NCBI RefSeq assembly: GCF_003667565.1
Contig: NZ_RCUX01000001.1
Location: forward strand, 248,001 to 312,000
Source: Mycetocola tolaasinivorans
Lineage (GTDB): Bacteria > Actinomycetota > Actinomycetes > Actinomycetales > Microbacteriaceae
Length of the DNA stretch: 64,000 nt
Reading direction: 5' to 3'
The position numbers and the translations under genes are program-made. The notes beneath the pieces were generated by a model, which worked only from the letters and a program-made list of their open reading frames with translations, was not told the origin of the DNA and searched no databases. Position 1 is the first letter of the stretch. Every line of letters begins with the position of its first letter. Positions 27,500 to 35,298 of the stretch are shown here, piece after piece.

Positions 27500-27512
27500 G
27501 GGGAGCGTCCCC
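27500..27512. promoter_or_regulatory. Operator copy 1 GGGGA-N3-TCCCC
   Basis: TGGGGAGCGTCCCCA core, the first of three dyads in the AKR/TetR divergent promoter; centre-to-centre distance to the next is 21 bases. Confidence 0.85.
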
Positions 27513-27520
27513 ATAAAAGT

Positions 27521-27533
27521 GGGGAGTGTCCCC
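27521..27533. promoter_or_regulatory. Operator copy 2 GGGGA-N3-TCCCC
   Basis: TGGGGAGTGTCCCCA, beginning next to the AKR -10 box; 22 bases from copy 3. Confidence 0.85.
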
Positions 27534-27563
27534 ATTCTAAATGGGGACTGTCCCCGTTTTCAA
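27534..27563 (-). promoter_or_regulatory. Promoter of aldo/keto reductase gene
   Basis: Minus-strand TTGAAA (27558-27563), an 18-base spacer and TAGAAT (27534-27539). The spacer holds operator copy 3. Confidence 0.7.
27543..27555. promoter_or_regulatory. Operator copy 3 GGGGA-N3-TCCCC
   Basis: GGGGACTGTCCCC, lying between the -35 and -10 of the AKR promoter. Confidence 0.85.
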
Positions 27564-27577
27564 GAGGTGTATGCAGG

Positions 27578-28138
27578 TTGAGTGACCTACTCGTGACAAA
27601 AAGACCCTCCAGGGCGGATGCTGCCCGCAATTTTGATGCAATTATCGTGGCGGCGCGCGAGGTGTTTGAGCGCTCGGGATCCCAGTCGAGCATGGATGAA
27701 ATCGCGCGAATTGCCGGGGTGGGAAGCGCGACCCTGTATCGACACTTCCCGAGTCGTGCAGATCTCGTGGAGGCGCTCTATGCGAGCGAGGTGGCCTCCG
27801 TCTGTGAGTATGCCGAAAGTCTCGTCGACGCCCCCGATCCCGGCATTGCGCTTGAGTGTTGGCTTCGTCGTCTCGTCGTGGCAATGGGAACCAAACGCCT
27901 CCTTGTTGAGGGGTTGGCCTTTGAGCCGAGTCGGTATCCGCGGTTTATTGATGCCCTCTACGCTGCCGGCGCCCTGGTTTTGAACCCGGCACAGGCGGCG
28001 GGTGTCGTCGATGTGGAGCTGGAGGCGGATGACGTCATGCGTCTCGCGATTGCCGTCGGGGCGGCGATCTACCGTGATGAGGCCCAGCGGGAACGGGTTT
28101 TTGCGGCGGCGCTCCGGGGACTCTATTCCGAGCGCTAG
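27578..28138 (+). CDS. TetR-family regulator (SbtR-like C-terminal domain)
   Basis: A 186-residue TetR protein: helix-turn-helix SSMDEIARIAGVGSATLYRH (about residues 37-56), then a ligand domain with LECWLRRLVVAMGTKRLLVE, as in SbtR-type regulators. The start is a TTG at 27578 with AGAGG upstream; GTG at 27593 is an alternative, and the ATG at 27571 runs into a stop after four codons. It faces the aldo/keto reductase gene across three GGGGA-N3-TCCCC operators, which it most probably binds. Codon use here and in the AKR gene has more T/A at third positions than neighbours, hinting at separate acquisition. Confidence 0.88.
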   Translation: MSDLLVTKRPSRADAARNFDAIIVAAREVFERSGSQSSMDEIARIAGVGSATLYRHFPSRADLVEALYASEVASVCEYAESLVDAPDPGIALECWLRRLVVAMGTKRLLVEGLAFEPSRYPRFIDALYAAGALVLNPAQAAGVVDVELEADDVMRLAIAVGAAIYRDEAQRERVFAAALRGLYSER

Positions 28139-28149
28139 ATGGAGTTCCG

Positions 28150-28181
28150 AAAACGCCTCGAGGTTAGCCTCGGGGCGTTTT
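28150..28181. terminator. Rho-independent terminator
   Basis: AAAACGCCTCGAGG, loop TTAG, CCTCGGGGCGTTTT, followed by GTTGTT; closes the TetR gene. Confidence 0.85.
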
Positions 28182-28200
28182 GTTGTTGATTGGAATGTTT

Positions 28201-28223
28201 GCATTGATATCAATATAGTGTTA
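28201..28223. promoter_or_regulatory. AT-rich dyad upstream of SDR operon
   Basis: ATTGATATCAAT is a perfect 12-bp palindrome, followed by a TATAGT box. The flanks GATATCA and TGTTATC also form a looser dyad. Probably a promoter with an operator; the regulator is unidentified. Confidence 0.45.
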
Positions 28224-28302
28224 TCGTTGCTATCAGTTCGAGGGAATCGACGATCACCACCCCGGTCGCCTCCTCGCATCCTCAGACCACACGGGAGAAA
28301 TC

Positions 28303-29055
28303 ATGACCACCACGTCGAACACCGCCACCCAGGGCCGCGTTGCACTCGTTACCGGAGGCTCCGGCGGCATCGGCCGCGCGAGCGTGCTGCGCCTCGCCGC
28401 CGACGGTTACTCACTCGCGATTCACTACTCCGGAAACCGGGCCGCGGCAGAGGAGACCGCCGCGGCGGTGACCGCCGCCGGGGGAGAGGCAATAGTCGTG
28501 GGCGGAGACGTGGCCGATGAGGTCGCGATGGCCGCCGCGTTTGATCAGATCGAAGCTGCGTTTGGCGGGATCGACGTCGTGGTTAACACCGCCGGCATCA
28601 TGATCCTTGGCCCCATCGCCACCCTGAATCTCGACGATCTGGATCGCATGCACCGCACGAACATTCGCGGCACCTTCGTGATCTCCCAGCTCGCCGCGAA
28701 CCGCCTGCGCGCCGGTGGTGCCCTGATCAACTTCTCCACCTCGGTAACGCGCACCCAGTTCCCGACCTACGGGGCCTACGTTGCCAGCAAGGCCGCGGTC
28801 GAATCCATCAGCCTGATCCTGGCCCGCGAGCTGCGCGGAAAGGATCTCACCGTCAATGTGGTGGCCCCCGGCCCCACCGCAACGCCGCTGTTCCTGACCG
28901 GTAAGGACGAGCAGACGATCGCCACCCTCTCGAAGGCGGCACCGCTCGAGCGCCTCGGCCAGCCCGAGGACATCGCCGAAACCGTGGCCTTCCTCGCCGG
29001 CCCCGCACGCTGGGTCAACGGGCAGGTCATCTACACCAACGGCGGACTCGCCTAG
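28303..29055 (+). CDS. Short-chain dehydrogenase/reductase (classical SDR)
   Basis: A 250-residue classical SDR resembling 3-oxoacyl-ACP reductases: cofactor motif VTGGSGGIG (about residues 15-23), VNTAGI in place of NNAG, catalytic Ser in NFSTSVT and Tyr/Lys in YGAYVASKAA, and the end motif WVNGQVIYTNGGLA. The basic-free second strand gives no firm NAD/NADP preference. GGGAGA precedes the ATG at 28303. First of three genes (spacings 30 and 24 bases) with a second SDR and a SnoaL-like protein, a common small redox operon of unknown substrate. Confidence 0.92.
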   Translation: MTTTSNTATQGRVALVTGGSGGIGRASVLRLAADGYSLAIHYSGNRAAAEETAAAVTAAGGEAIVVGGDVADEVAMAAAFDQIEAAFGGIDVVVNTAGIMILGPIATLNLDDLDRMHRTNIRGTFVISQLAANRLRAGGALINFSTSVTRTQFPTYGAYVASKAAVESISLILARELRGKDLTVNVVAPGPTATPLFLTGKDEQTIATLSKAAPLERLGQPEDIAETVAFLAGPARWVNGQVIYTNGGLA

Positions 29056-29085
29056 GCATCACAGCAGGGAAACAGGAAATACATC

Positions 29086-29982
29086 ATGACTACAATCGTT
29101 CTGATCACCGGTGCCTCCAGTGGCTTCGGCGCCCTCACCGCCCGCGAGCTCGCGCGGGCCGGCCACACAGTCTACGCGGGAATGCGCGAGACCACGGGCC
29201 GCAACGCCCCGCAGGTTCGCGCCGCCGTGGGGTTCTCGGCCGAGCACGGGGTCGATCTCCGCGCCATCGAGCTGGACGTCAACAGCCAGGAGTCGGTAGA
29301 CACCGCGGTGGCCCAGATCCACGCCGAACACGGCCGCATTGACGTGCTGATCCACAACGCCGGCCACATGGTGACCGGCCCCACCGAGGCCTTCACCCCC
29401 GAGCAGCTGGCCGAGCTGTACAACGTCAACGTGCTCTCGACCCAGCGGGTGAACCGCGCGGCCCTGCCCAACATGCGACACCGGGGGAACGGACTCGTGA
29501 TGTGGGTCTCCAGCACGTCGGTGCTGGGCGGGACTCCGCCCTACCTCGCCCCCTATTTTGCCGCGAAGGCCGGCATGGACTCGCTCGCGGTCTCCTACGC
29601 CGCCGAGCTCTCGCGCTGGGGCGTGGAGACCTCGATCGTGGTCCCCGGCTCGTTCACAAACGGCACCAATCACTTTGCCCACTCCGGCCGTCCGGCCGAC
29701 GAGGGCGTCGTCGCCGAGTATGAGACGTGCTACGCGGGGCTCATGGAGCAGGTCTCGCAGAAGCTCGCCGAGCTTTCGCCCCCGGATGCCGACGCGTCGA
29801 TGGTTTCCGCCGAGATTGCCCGCATCGTGGCGCTGCCCGCGGGAACGCGGCCGTATCGGGTGCACATCGACCCGGCAAACGATGGTTCCGAGGCCGTCGC
29901 AGCCGTTTCCGATGCCAATCAGGTAGCATTCCTGAACCGTGTCGGCCTCGGTGACCTGCTGAGCGTCACCACGCAGAACTAG
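29086..29982 (+). CDS. Short-chain dehydrogenase/reductase, extended C terminus
   Basis: A 298-residue SDR with cofactor motif ITGASSGFG, HNAGHM in place of NNAG, catalytic Ser in WVSSTSV and Tyr/Lys in APYFAAKAGMD. About 60 residues beyond the classical SDR length form a C-terminal lid (TNHFAHSGRPADEGVVAEYE onward). Such lids occur in SDRs acting on bulky ketones. It lies between the first SDR gene and the SnoaL-like gene, CAGGAAA upstream of its ATG. Confidence 0.92.
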   Translation: MTTIVLITGASSGFGALTARELARAGHTVYAGMRETTGRNAPQVRAAVGFSAEHGVDLRAIELDVNSQESVDTAVAQIHAEHGRIDVLIHNAGHMVTGPTEAFTPEQLAELYNVNVLSTQRVNRAALPNMRHRGNGLVMWVSSTSVLGGTPPYLAPYFAAKAGMDSLAVSYAAELSRWGVETSIVVPGSFTNGTNHFAHSGRPADEGVVAEYETCYAGLMEQVSQKLAELSPPDADASMVSAEIARIVALPAGTRPYRVHIDPANDGSEAVAAVSDANQVAFLNRVGLGDLLSVTTQN

Positions 29983-30006
29983 TTCCCCACCACGAACGGA
30001 GCGATC

Positions 30007-30339
30007 ATGACCACCACCCTTCCGGAACCGATTGCTCGGTTCATCGCGACCACCAACGCCGCAGATTCGGCGGGCTTCGTCGACGTCTTCACCGACGATG
30101 CCCTGCTGGATGACTGGGGCCGCGTGTTTCGTGGTGCCGGCGGCATTGCGGACTGGAACCGCACCGACAACATCGGGGTGAACGCCCACTTCGACCTGGT
30201 GGACGTACAGCAGGCACCGTCCGGGGAGGAATGGATCGTGACCCTCACCGTGAGCGGTGACGGCTACAACGGCACCGGACCGATGCGCTTCCAGCTCGCG
30301 GGCGATCGTATTTCGCGACTGCGCATCACACCGAACTAG
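30007..30339 (+). CDS. SnoaL-like/NTF2-fold protein
   Basis: A 110-residue NTF2-fold protein: PIARFIATTNAADSAGFVDV and FTDDALLDDWGRVFRGAGGI are the usual first helix and strand with the acidic pocket residues. The family includes small polyketide cyclases, isomerases and many ligand-binding proteins. Third gene of the SDR operon; perhaps it handles the SDR product. It ends 11 bases before the terminator at 30350. Confidence 0.85.
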   Translation: MTTTLPEPIARFIATTNAADSAGFVDVFTDDALLDDWGRVFRGAGGIADWNRTDNIGVNAHFDLVDVQQAPSGEEWIVTLTVSGDGYNGTGPMRFQLAGDRISRLRITPN

Positions 30340-30349
30340 CGTGCACACA

Positions 30350-30391
30350 CGGCGATGGCCGGTTCTCCGAGGGGAGAACCGGCCATCGCCG
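30350..30391. terminator. Bidirectional hairpin terminator
   Basis: A 19-bp perfect stem (CGGCGATGGCCGGTTCTCC) with loop GAGG, between the convergent SnoaL-like and mannitol-dehydrogenase-family genes. Confidence 0.85.
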
Positions 30392-30399
30392 TTTATGCG

Positions 30400-31719
30400 T
30401 TATCGCGCGAGCAGTTCGGCGATCAGTCCGGTGATGCGGGCGCGCAGCACCGCCTCGTCGACGAGCTGCGGGTCGAGATCCGCGAGAATCTCGGTGATCT
30501 CACGCCCCGGCTGCGCCGCGGCTTCGAGTGTGGCCCACGCGGCAATCGCGCGGGCCGCGGCCTCGCCGGTGCGCCCGGCCGCGCGCTCGGCGCGCAGCAC
30601 CGGGAGGATGCGCAGCCGGATCTTCGTCACGTTGTCCAGCGCGATCTGCGCGAGGTTGTGTCGAATGCGCGGGTTCTCGAACCGCTCGATGAGCTGGGCG
30701 CGATAGCGGGGTAGTTCAAGCTCCGGGGCGGTGAGGTGCCGTGCCGCCTCGTCCCAGAAGGCCTCGACCCACTCGCGACAGACGGGGTCGGCCAGCGCCT
30801 CGGCCACGGTCTCGTGGCCGCGCAGGCGCCCGGCCGAGGCCAGGAGGGTGTGGGCGCCGTTGAGGAGCCAGAGCTTACGCGCCTCAAACGGTTCGATATC
30901 GGTCACGAAGCGGGCCCCGGCGGCCTCCCAGGCGGGGCGTCCGGCGGGGAAGTCTCCGCTCAGCACCCAGTCGAAGAACGGCTCGGTGACAACGGGGGAG
31001 GCGTCGCGGAAGCCGGTGAGCTTCGCGACGGTCTCAATATCCTCAGCGGTGGTGCGCGGCGTGATCCGGTCGATCGAGGTCGAGACGCTCGACACGTTCT
31101 CGGCAATCCAGTCGGCGAGGCCAGGGTCTACCGCGGCGGCAAAATCGGCGAGCATCGCGCGCACCAGTTCGCCGTTACCGGGCAGGTTATCGCAGGACAC
31201 GATCGCCATCGGCCCGGCCCCGGAGGCTCGACGGGCGGCGAGGCCGTGCACGAGCCGCCCCGGCGCGGTTTCCGGCGCGCGGTCGGTGCCGAACCCCTCG
31301 AGGTCGGCCCGGACGGCAGGGTCCGTCGTGTCGAGTGCACCATCTGCACCGAGACGATAGCCCGCCTCGGTGATGGTGAGGGTGAGCAGCGCGGTGGTCG
31401 GCGCTGAAACCAGGGCGGTCCAGGCCTCGATATCCGAGCCCGGATACACGGCCACGATGCTGTCCACGATCTCCGCCCGGTCGCCGTCGGCGCCGCGGGT
31501 GATGAGCGTGTACAGACCGCCCTGCGGTGCCAACTCATCGGCCACCGTGGTGCTGCGGCCGGTGAAGGCCGCGATACCCCACTCGCCGGCGGTGTCGGCG
31601 AGGGCGGTGAGCCACGCCTGGTGGGCACGGGCAAACGCGCCGATGCCCAGGTGCACGATGCGCACTGGCGCGGCAGTGCCGGGCTCACGGGTCAGGCGGG
31701 GAGCGGTATCGACGCTCAC
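30400..31719 (-). CDS. Mannitol dehydrogenase-family sugar-acid/polyol dehydrogenase
   Basis: A 439-residue NAD(P)-dependent long-chain dehydrogenase. The N-terminal Rossmann part has IVHLGIGAFARAHQAWL (about residues 21-37), and the catalytic block reads ARKLWLLNGAHTLLAS, the family's K-x4-N-G-x-H signature. Members include mannitol dehydrogenase, fructuronate reductase (UxuB) and tagaturonate reductase. The neighbours (idonate-type dehydrogenase, MHS transporter) favour a hexuronate or hexonate substrate over mannitol, but this cannot be settled here. The start overlaps the upstream gene's stop by four bases. Confidence 0.9.
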   Translation of the reverse strand: MSVDTAPRLTREPGTAAPVRIVHLGIGAFARAHQAWLTALADTAGEWGIAAFTGRSTTVADELAPQGGLYTLITRGADGDRAEIVDSIVAVYPGSDIEAWTALVSAPTTALLTLTITEAGYRLGADGALDTTDPAVRADLEGFGTDRAPETAPGRLVHGLAARRASGAGPMAIVSCDNLPGNGELVRAMLADFAAAVDPGLADWIAENVSSVSTSIDRITPRTTAEDIETVAKLTGFRDASPVVTEPFFDWVLSGDFPAGRPAWEAAGARFVTDIEPFEARKLWLLNGAHTLLASAGRLRGHETVAEALADPVCREWVEAFWDEAARHLTAPELELPRYRAQLIERFENPRIRHNLAQIALDNVTKIRLRILPVLRAERAAGRTGEAAARAIAAWATLEAAAQPGREITEILADLDPQLVDEAVLRARITGLIAELLAR

Positions 31720-32786
31720 GCTGCACTCGCCTCGGTGTCGGCGAGGCGCAGCAGCACCTTGCTGCTGCCGGTGGAGCGATCCGCGGCCGTCTCGAAGGCA
31801 GTGAGGGCCTCATCGATCGAGAACTCATGGGTGAGCAGGGGATCCACGTTCAGCCCGGCGGCCAGCAGCGCGATGGCCGCATCGAACTCGCCCGCGAAGC
31901 GGTAGGTGCCGCGATAGTCGATCTCTCGGCTCACGAGTGCCCCGAGACTCACCGAGACGTTTCCGGTGGGGAGGTTGCCCACCTGCACCACGATGCCGCC
32001 GCGCGCGGTGGCCGCAAGCACATCGCCCACGGTTGCCGGTACGCCAGAGGCCTCGAAGGAGACGTCCACATCCTCGGGTAGGGAATCGCCCGCGGCGCGG
32101 TTGATGAGCACGTGTGCGCCCATCCGGCCCGCGATGTCCAGCGAGGACTCGGCCACATCCGAGGCATAGACGGTGTCGGCTCCGGCGTGCACGGCGGCCG
32201 CCACAACCAGGGCACCGATCGGCCCGGCACCGTTTACCAGGACCCGCTTACCCACGAGAGACCCGGCCCGGGTCACCGCGTGCATGGCCACGCCCAGGGG
32301 CTCGGCCACCGAGGCGGTGCGGGTGGACAGGCCCGTGGGAAGCGCGCGCAGCTGCTCGACCGGCACCACGCGCAGGGTCGAGAATCCGCCCTGGGTGTGC
32401 GGGGTGAACGCCGCCGAGCCGAAGTAGCGTACCCGCGAGTGCAGGTTGTCGCGGCCGGCGAGTTCGGGGGAGAGGACGGACCCCTCGGCGATGCTCGCCG
32501 GGTGAATCGTGACGGCGGTGCCGGGCGTGATGCCGTCCCGGGAGACGACCTCACCCCCGTCCGCTGCCGCACCGAACGCCAGCACCGTGCCCGCGACCTC
32601 GTGGCCGAGGATCATCGGCTCGGTCAGGACCGCGGTGCCCGAGATACCCGAGCGCCAGTAGGCGATATCGGATCCGCAGATCCCGCCCCACTCCATCCGC
32701 ACCAGCGCCTCGCCGGGGCCGGGGGTGGGGTCGGGGATTTCGTCTACGCGGAGGTCTCCGGCGGAGTGAACGGTGACGGCTTTCAT
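31716..32786 (-). CDS. MDR-family dehydrogenase, L-idonate 5-dehydrogenase-like
   Basis: A 356-residue zinc-type medium-chain dehydrogenase. Catalytic zinc ligands are Cys in GGICGSDIAYW and His-Glu in MILGHEVAGTV. The structural four-Cys lobe is absent; the region reads AGRDNLHSRVRYFG. The cofactor motif is VLVNGAGPIGALVVA. CGSDIAYWRSG and the lost lobe resemble L-idonate 5-dehydrogenases (IdnD), which convert L-idonate to 5-keto-gluconate. Middle gene of the operon 34194-30400, between the transporter and the mannitol-dehydrogenase-family gene. Confidence 0.88.
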   Translation of the reverse strand: MKAVTVHSAGDLRVDEIPDPTPGPGEALVRMEWGGICGSDIAYWRSGISGTAVLTEPMILGHEVAGTVLAFGAAADGGEVVSRDGITPGTAVTIHPASIAEGSVLSPELAGRDNLHSRVRYFGSAAFTPHTQGGFSTLRVVPVEQLRALPTGLSTRTASVAEPLGVAMHAVTRAGSLVGKRVLVNGAGPIGALVVAAAVHAGADTVYASDVAESSLDIAGRMGAHVLINRAAGDSLPEDVDVSFEASGVPATVGDVLAATARGGIVVQVGNLPTGNVSVSLGALVSREIDYRGTYRFAGEFDAAIALLAAGLNVDPLLTHEFSIDEALTAFETAADRSTGSSKVLLRLADTEASAA

Positions 32787-32829
32787 GGAGTTTCCTTGGG
32801 TTGTGCGGAGTGTGGTGCGGCGGTGTGGG

Positions 32830-34194
32830 TTACGCGGCGTCCCGAAGATCGGTCAGGTCGCGACCGCGGGTTTCGGGGGAGACGATCGCGGCGACCAGGG
32901 CCACCAGCGAGTAACCGATCATCATGCCGGCGATGGGCCACCAGGAACCGGTCTCGGCGACGAGCCAGGCGGCCACAACCGGGCCGATACCGGCGGCGAT
33001 GATGCCACCAAACTCCTTGGCGAGGGCCAGCTGGGTGTAGCGGTTTCGGGCACCGAAGAGCTCCGGCAGGAACGAGGACTGCACCGAGAACATACCGAGC
33101 ACCGAGACCGAGAGGCCGATGATCAGGGCCAGCGAGATGAGGAAGGTATCGCCGGTGTTGATCATGAGCATCGCCGGGATCGCGAACAGCGCCTGGAAGG
33201 TGGTGACGGCGATGTAGATCGGGCGGCGGCCGAAGCGGTCGCCGAGCCAACCGAACAGCGGAACGGTGGCGAAACCGATGATCGAACCGATCATGATGGC
33301 GGTGGTGCCCACGGCACGATCCACGAGGATCGCGGTGGCGATGTAGCCGATCAGGTAGGTCTGGATGAGCCCGGAGTTACCTGACTCTCCGAAGCGCAGG
33401 CCCATCGCGATGAGGAACGAGCGGCCCTTCTTGGAGTGCAGGGCCTCGCCCAGAACATCGCGGTGCGAGGGCTCGGTCTTGAGCTCCGCCTTGGACAGGG
33501 CGACGCCGTCAACGACGTCTGCACGGCCCTCGAAGACCGGGCTTTCCTTGAGCTTCAGGCGGATCCAGAGGGCAAAGAACATCACCAGGAACGAGGCGAT
33601 GAACGGAATGCGCCAACCCCAGTCGAAGAGCATATCTTCGGGCATGAATGCGACCAGCGCGGCCCAGATACCCGAGGCGAGCAGGGTGCCGGAGTTGGTG
33701 CCGAGGGCAACCAGCGAGGACACCAGGCCGCGACGCGAGGTGGGGGCGTACTCGGCCAGCATGACCGAGGCGCCGGCGATCTCGGCACCGGCGCCGAAGC
33801 CCTGGGCCAGACGCAGGATGACGAGCAGGATCGGGGCCCAGATACCGATGACGGCATACGTCGGGAGGAAGCCGATCAGGGTGGTCGCGCCACCCATCAG
33901 AGCGATGGTGATGACGAGCACCTTGGTGCGGCCGATGCGGTCACCCATCCGGCCGAAGTACCAGGCACCCAGCGGGCGGGCGACGTAGCCCACCGCGTAG
34001 GTGCCGAGGCTGGCGACCAGGGCGACGGCGGGGGAGGCGTCGGGGAAGAAGATCTTGTTGAAGACCAGGGCGGCGGCCAGCGAGTACAGCTGGAAGTCCA
34101 TGAACTCGAGGGCCGTGCCGAGCCAGCCGGAGACGGCGGCGCGGCGGAGATCCGCGAACGACCGCTTTGCCGGGGCGGCGGTGTTGTGTGCCAT
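32830..34194 (-). CDS. MFS transporter, metabolite:H+ symporter (MHS) family
   Basis: A 454-residue, 12-segment transporter. GTALEFMDFQLYSLAAALVF in segment 1, GRMGDRIGRTKVLV after segment 2 and LRLAQGFGAGAEIAGASVML in segment 4 are the MHS (KgtP/ShiA/ProP) signature. It likely imports the sugar acid processed by the two dehydrogenases encoded downstream. The ATG at 34194 follows AGGAGTG; the upstream in-frame extension crosses the promoter and is rejected. A CAACCT-N7-AGGTTG dyad lies about 100 bases upstream, next to a GntR gene. Confidence 0.92.
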   Translation of the reverse strand: MAHNTAAPAKRSFADLRRAAVSGWLGTALEFMDFQLYSLAAALVFNKIFFPDASPAVALVASLGTYAVGYVARPLGAWYFGRMGDRIGRTKVLVITIALMGGATTLIGFLPTYAVIGIWAPILLVILRLAQGFGAGAEIAGASVMLAEYAPTSRRGLVSSLVALGTNSGTLLASGIWAALVAFMPEDMLFDWGWRIPFIASFLVMFFALWIRLKLKESPVFEGRADVVDGVALSKAELKTEPSHRDVLGEALHSKKGRSFLIAMGLRFGESGNSGLIQTYLIGYIATAILVDRAVGTTAIMIGSIIGFATVPLFGWLGDRFGRRPIYIAVTTFQALFAIPAMLMINTGDTFLISLALIIGLSVSVLGMFSVQSSFLPELFGARNRYTQLALAKEFGGIIAAGIGPVVAAWLVAETGSWWPIAGMMIGYSLVALVAAIVSPETRGRDLTDLRDAA

Positions 34195-34286
34195 TACGAC
34201 ACTCCTTACTTCGTTGTAAAGCGCTGAAAAGTCAGTGGGTTCCACGTTGAAACCTTGCGCAACACCCAACGGTAACACAAACCTGT

Positions 34287-34305
34287 CAACCTGTCATATA
34301 GGTTG
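34287..34305. promoter_or_regulatory. Putative GntR operator CAACCT-N7-AGGTTG
   Basis: A 19-bp dyad with perfect 6-bp arms, overlapping a direct repeat AACCTGTCAACCTGTCA, between the GntR gene and the transport/catabolic operon. Confidence 0.65.
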
Positions 34306-34361
34306 GGTGAAAGCGCGAAATTTCGGCGTGTCTCGCCGTGTTTTCCCCGCGCGAAACGGGG

Positions 34362-35078
34362 CTACTGGGCCCGCGAACGGGCATCCAGGGAGACCACCAG
34401 CGCCATCGTCGACTCCATGTGGGTGCTCATCGCGGTGCGCGCGGCCACCGGATCATGCGCCCGAATCGCGGCCACGATCGCGCGGTGCTGATCCTGCTCG
34501 GCCCCCACCAGGCGGTTCTGCTCGCGATAGCTGCGCACCTCGACCATGGTCTCGAACAGCTTTGAACCGACCGACTCGGTGAACCAGGTGAGTGCGCTGT
34601 TATCGGCCGCGCGGGCGATCTCCAGGTGCAGCAGGGCGTCGAGGCGCGGGTAGAGCTCCGTGTCACCGAGGGCAAGCTCCATGCGATCGATTAGCGCCCC
34701 CAGGATCTCGATGCTCTCCGCGCTTGCGCGCTCGGCGGCGAGGCTCGCGGCCTGCACCTCGAGCGGCACCCGCACTTCCATCAGTGCGGTGAGCGGCGCG
34801 GATTCCCGGTGCAGCGCCCGTCCGAGGAACAGCGAGATCAGGTGGCCATCGAGATCGCGCACCACGGCGTTCCGGCCGCTCGTAATCTCAACCAGGCCGA
34901 TGGCCTCCAGCGCGCTGAGTGCCTCGCGGACAACCGGCCTGCTCGCCCCAAACTGCTCGCCCAGTGCCGCGGTGGAGGGCAGGGCGTCGCCCGGGGCGAG
35001 ACGATTGCTCGAGATGTAGAGCACGAGGGCATCAAACATCTGCAGGCTGAGCTTGTTGCGCGATACCGGTTCAAGCAT
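34362..35078 (-). CDS. GntR/FadR-family transcriptional regulator
   Basis: A 238-residue FadR-subfamily repressor. The winged helix is RLAPGDALPSTAALGEQFGA then SRPVVREALSALEAIGLVEI (about residues 26-65). The C-terminal all-helical FCD domain (about 90-225) has the metal-ligand pattern Asp in RLDALLHLEIARAADN and His in EQDQHRAIVAAIRAHDP and MSTHMEST. FCD regulators of this group usually sense sugar acids or other carboxylates. It lies directly upstream of the sugar-acid operon, same strand, with a dyad between. AGGAGG precedes the ATG. Confidence 0.93.
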   Translation of the reverse strand: MLEPVSRNKLSLQMFDALVLYISSNRLAPGDALPSTAALGEQFGASRPVVREALSALEAIGLVEITSGRNAVVRDLDGHLISLFLGRALHRESAPLTALMEVRVPLEVQAASLAAERASAESIEILGALIDRMELALGDTELYPRLDALLHLEIARAADNSALTWFTESVGSKLFETMVEVRSYREQNRLVGAEQDQHRAIVAAIRAHDPVAARTAMSTHMESTMALVVSLDARSRAQ

Positions 35079-35093
35079 GGGTGGGCCTCCTGG

Positions 35094-35165
35094 GTGCGTG
35101 CTTGCCGGAGCGGTGGGCCGGGCGATTGAGTGCGTGCTTGCCGGAACTGCGCGCCCGGGCGATAA
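35094..35165. repeat. Imperfect 36-bp tandem duplication in GntR promoter
   Basis: Two copies starting GTGCGTGCTTGCCGGA at 35094 and 35130; the second halves differ at several positions but share CCGGGCGAT. It lies immediately upstream of the GntR start, so it may duplicate a promoter or operator element. Confidence 0.75.
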
Positions 35166-35242
35166 CCCGAGTCTATCGGTGCCGTCTCCGCTGGCCCGAG
35201 GGGCACGCGAGGAGCACGCGAGTGGCGTGGTGCGGCCGCACG

Positions 35243-35280
35243 CAAAACGGCACCCACTCCGATGAGCGGGTGCCGTTTTG
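35243..35280. terminator. Terminator of DEAD-box helicase gene
   Basis: CAAAACGGCACCCACTC, loop CGAT, GAGCGGGTGCCGTTTTG; one mismatch in the stem and a T run on either strand. Sits just after the helicase stop. Confidence 0.88.
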
Positions 35281-35298
35281 TGGCGCTAGAGCTGAGCC

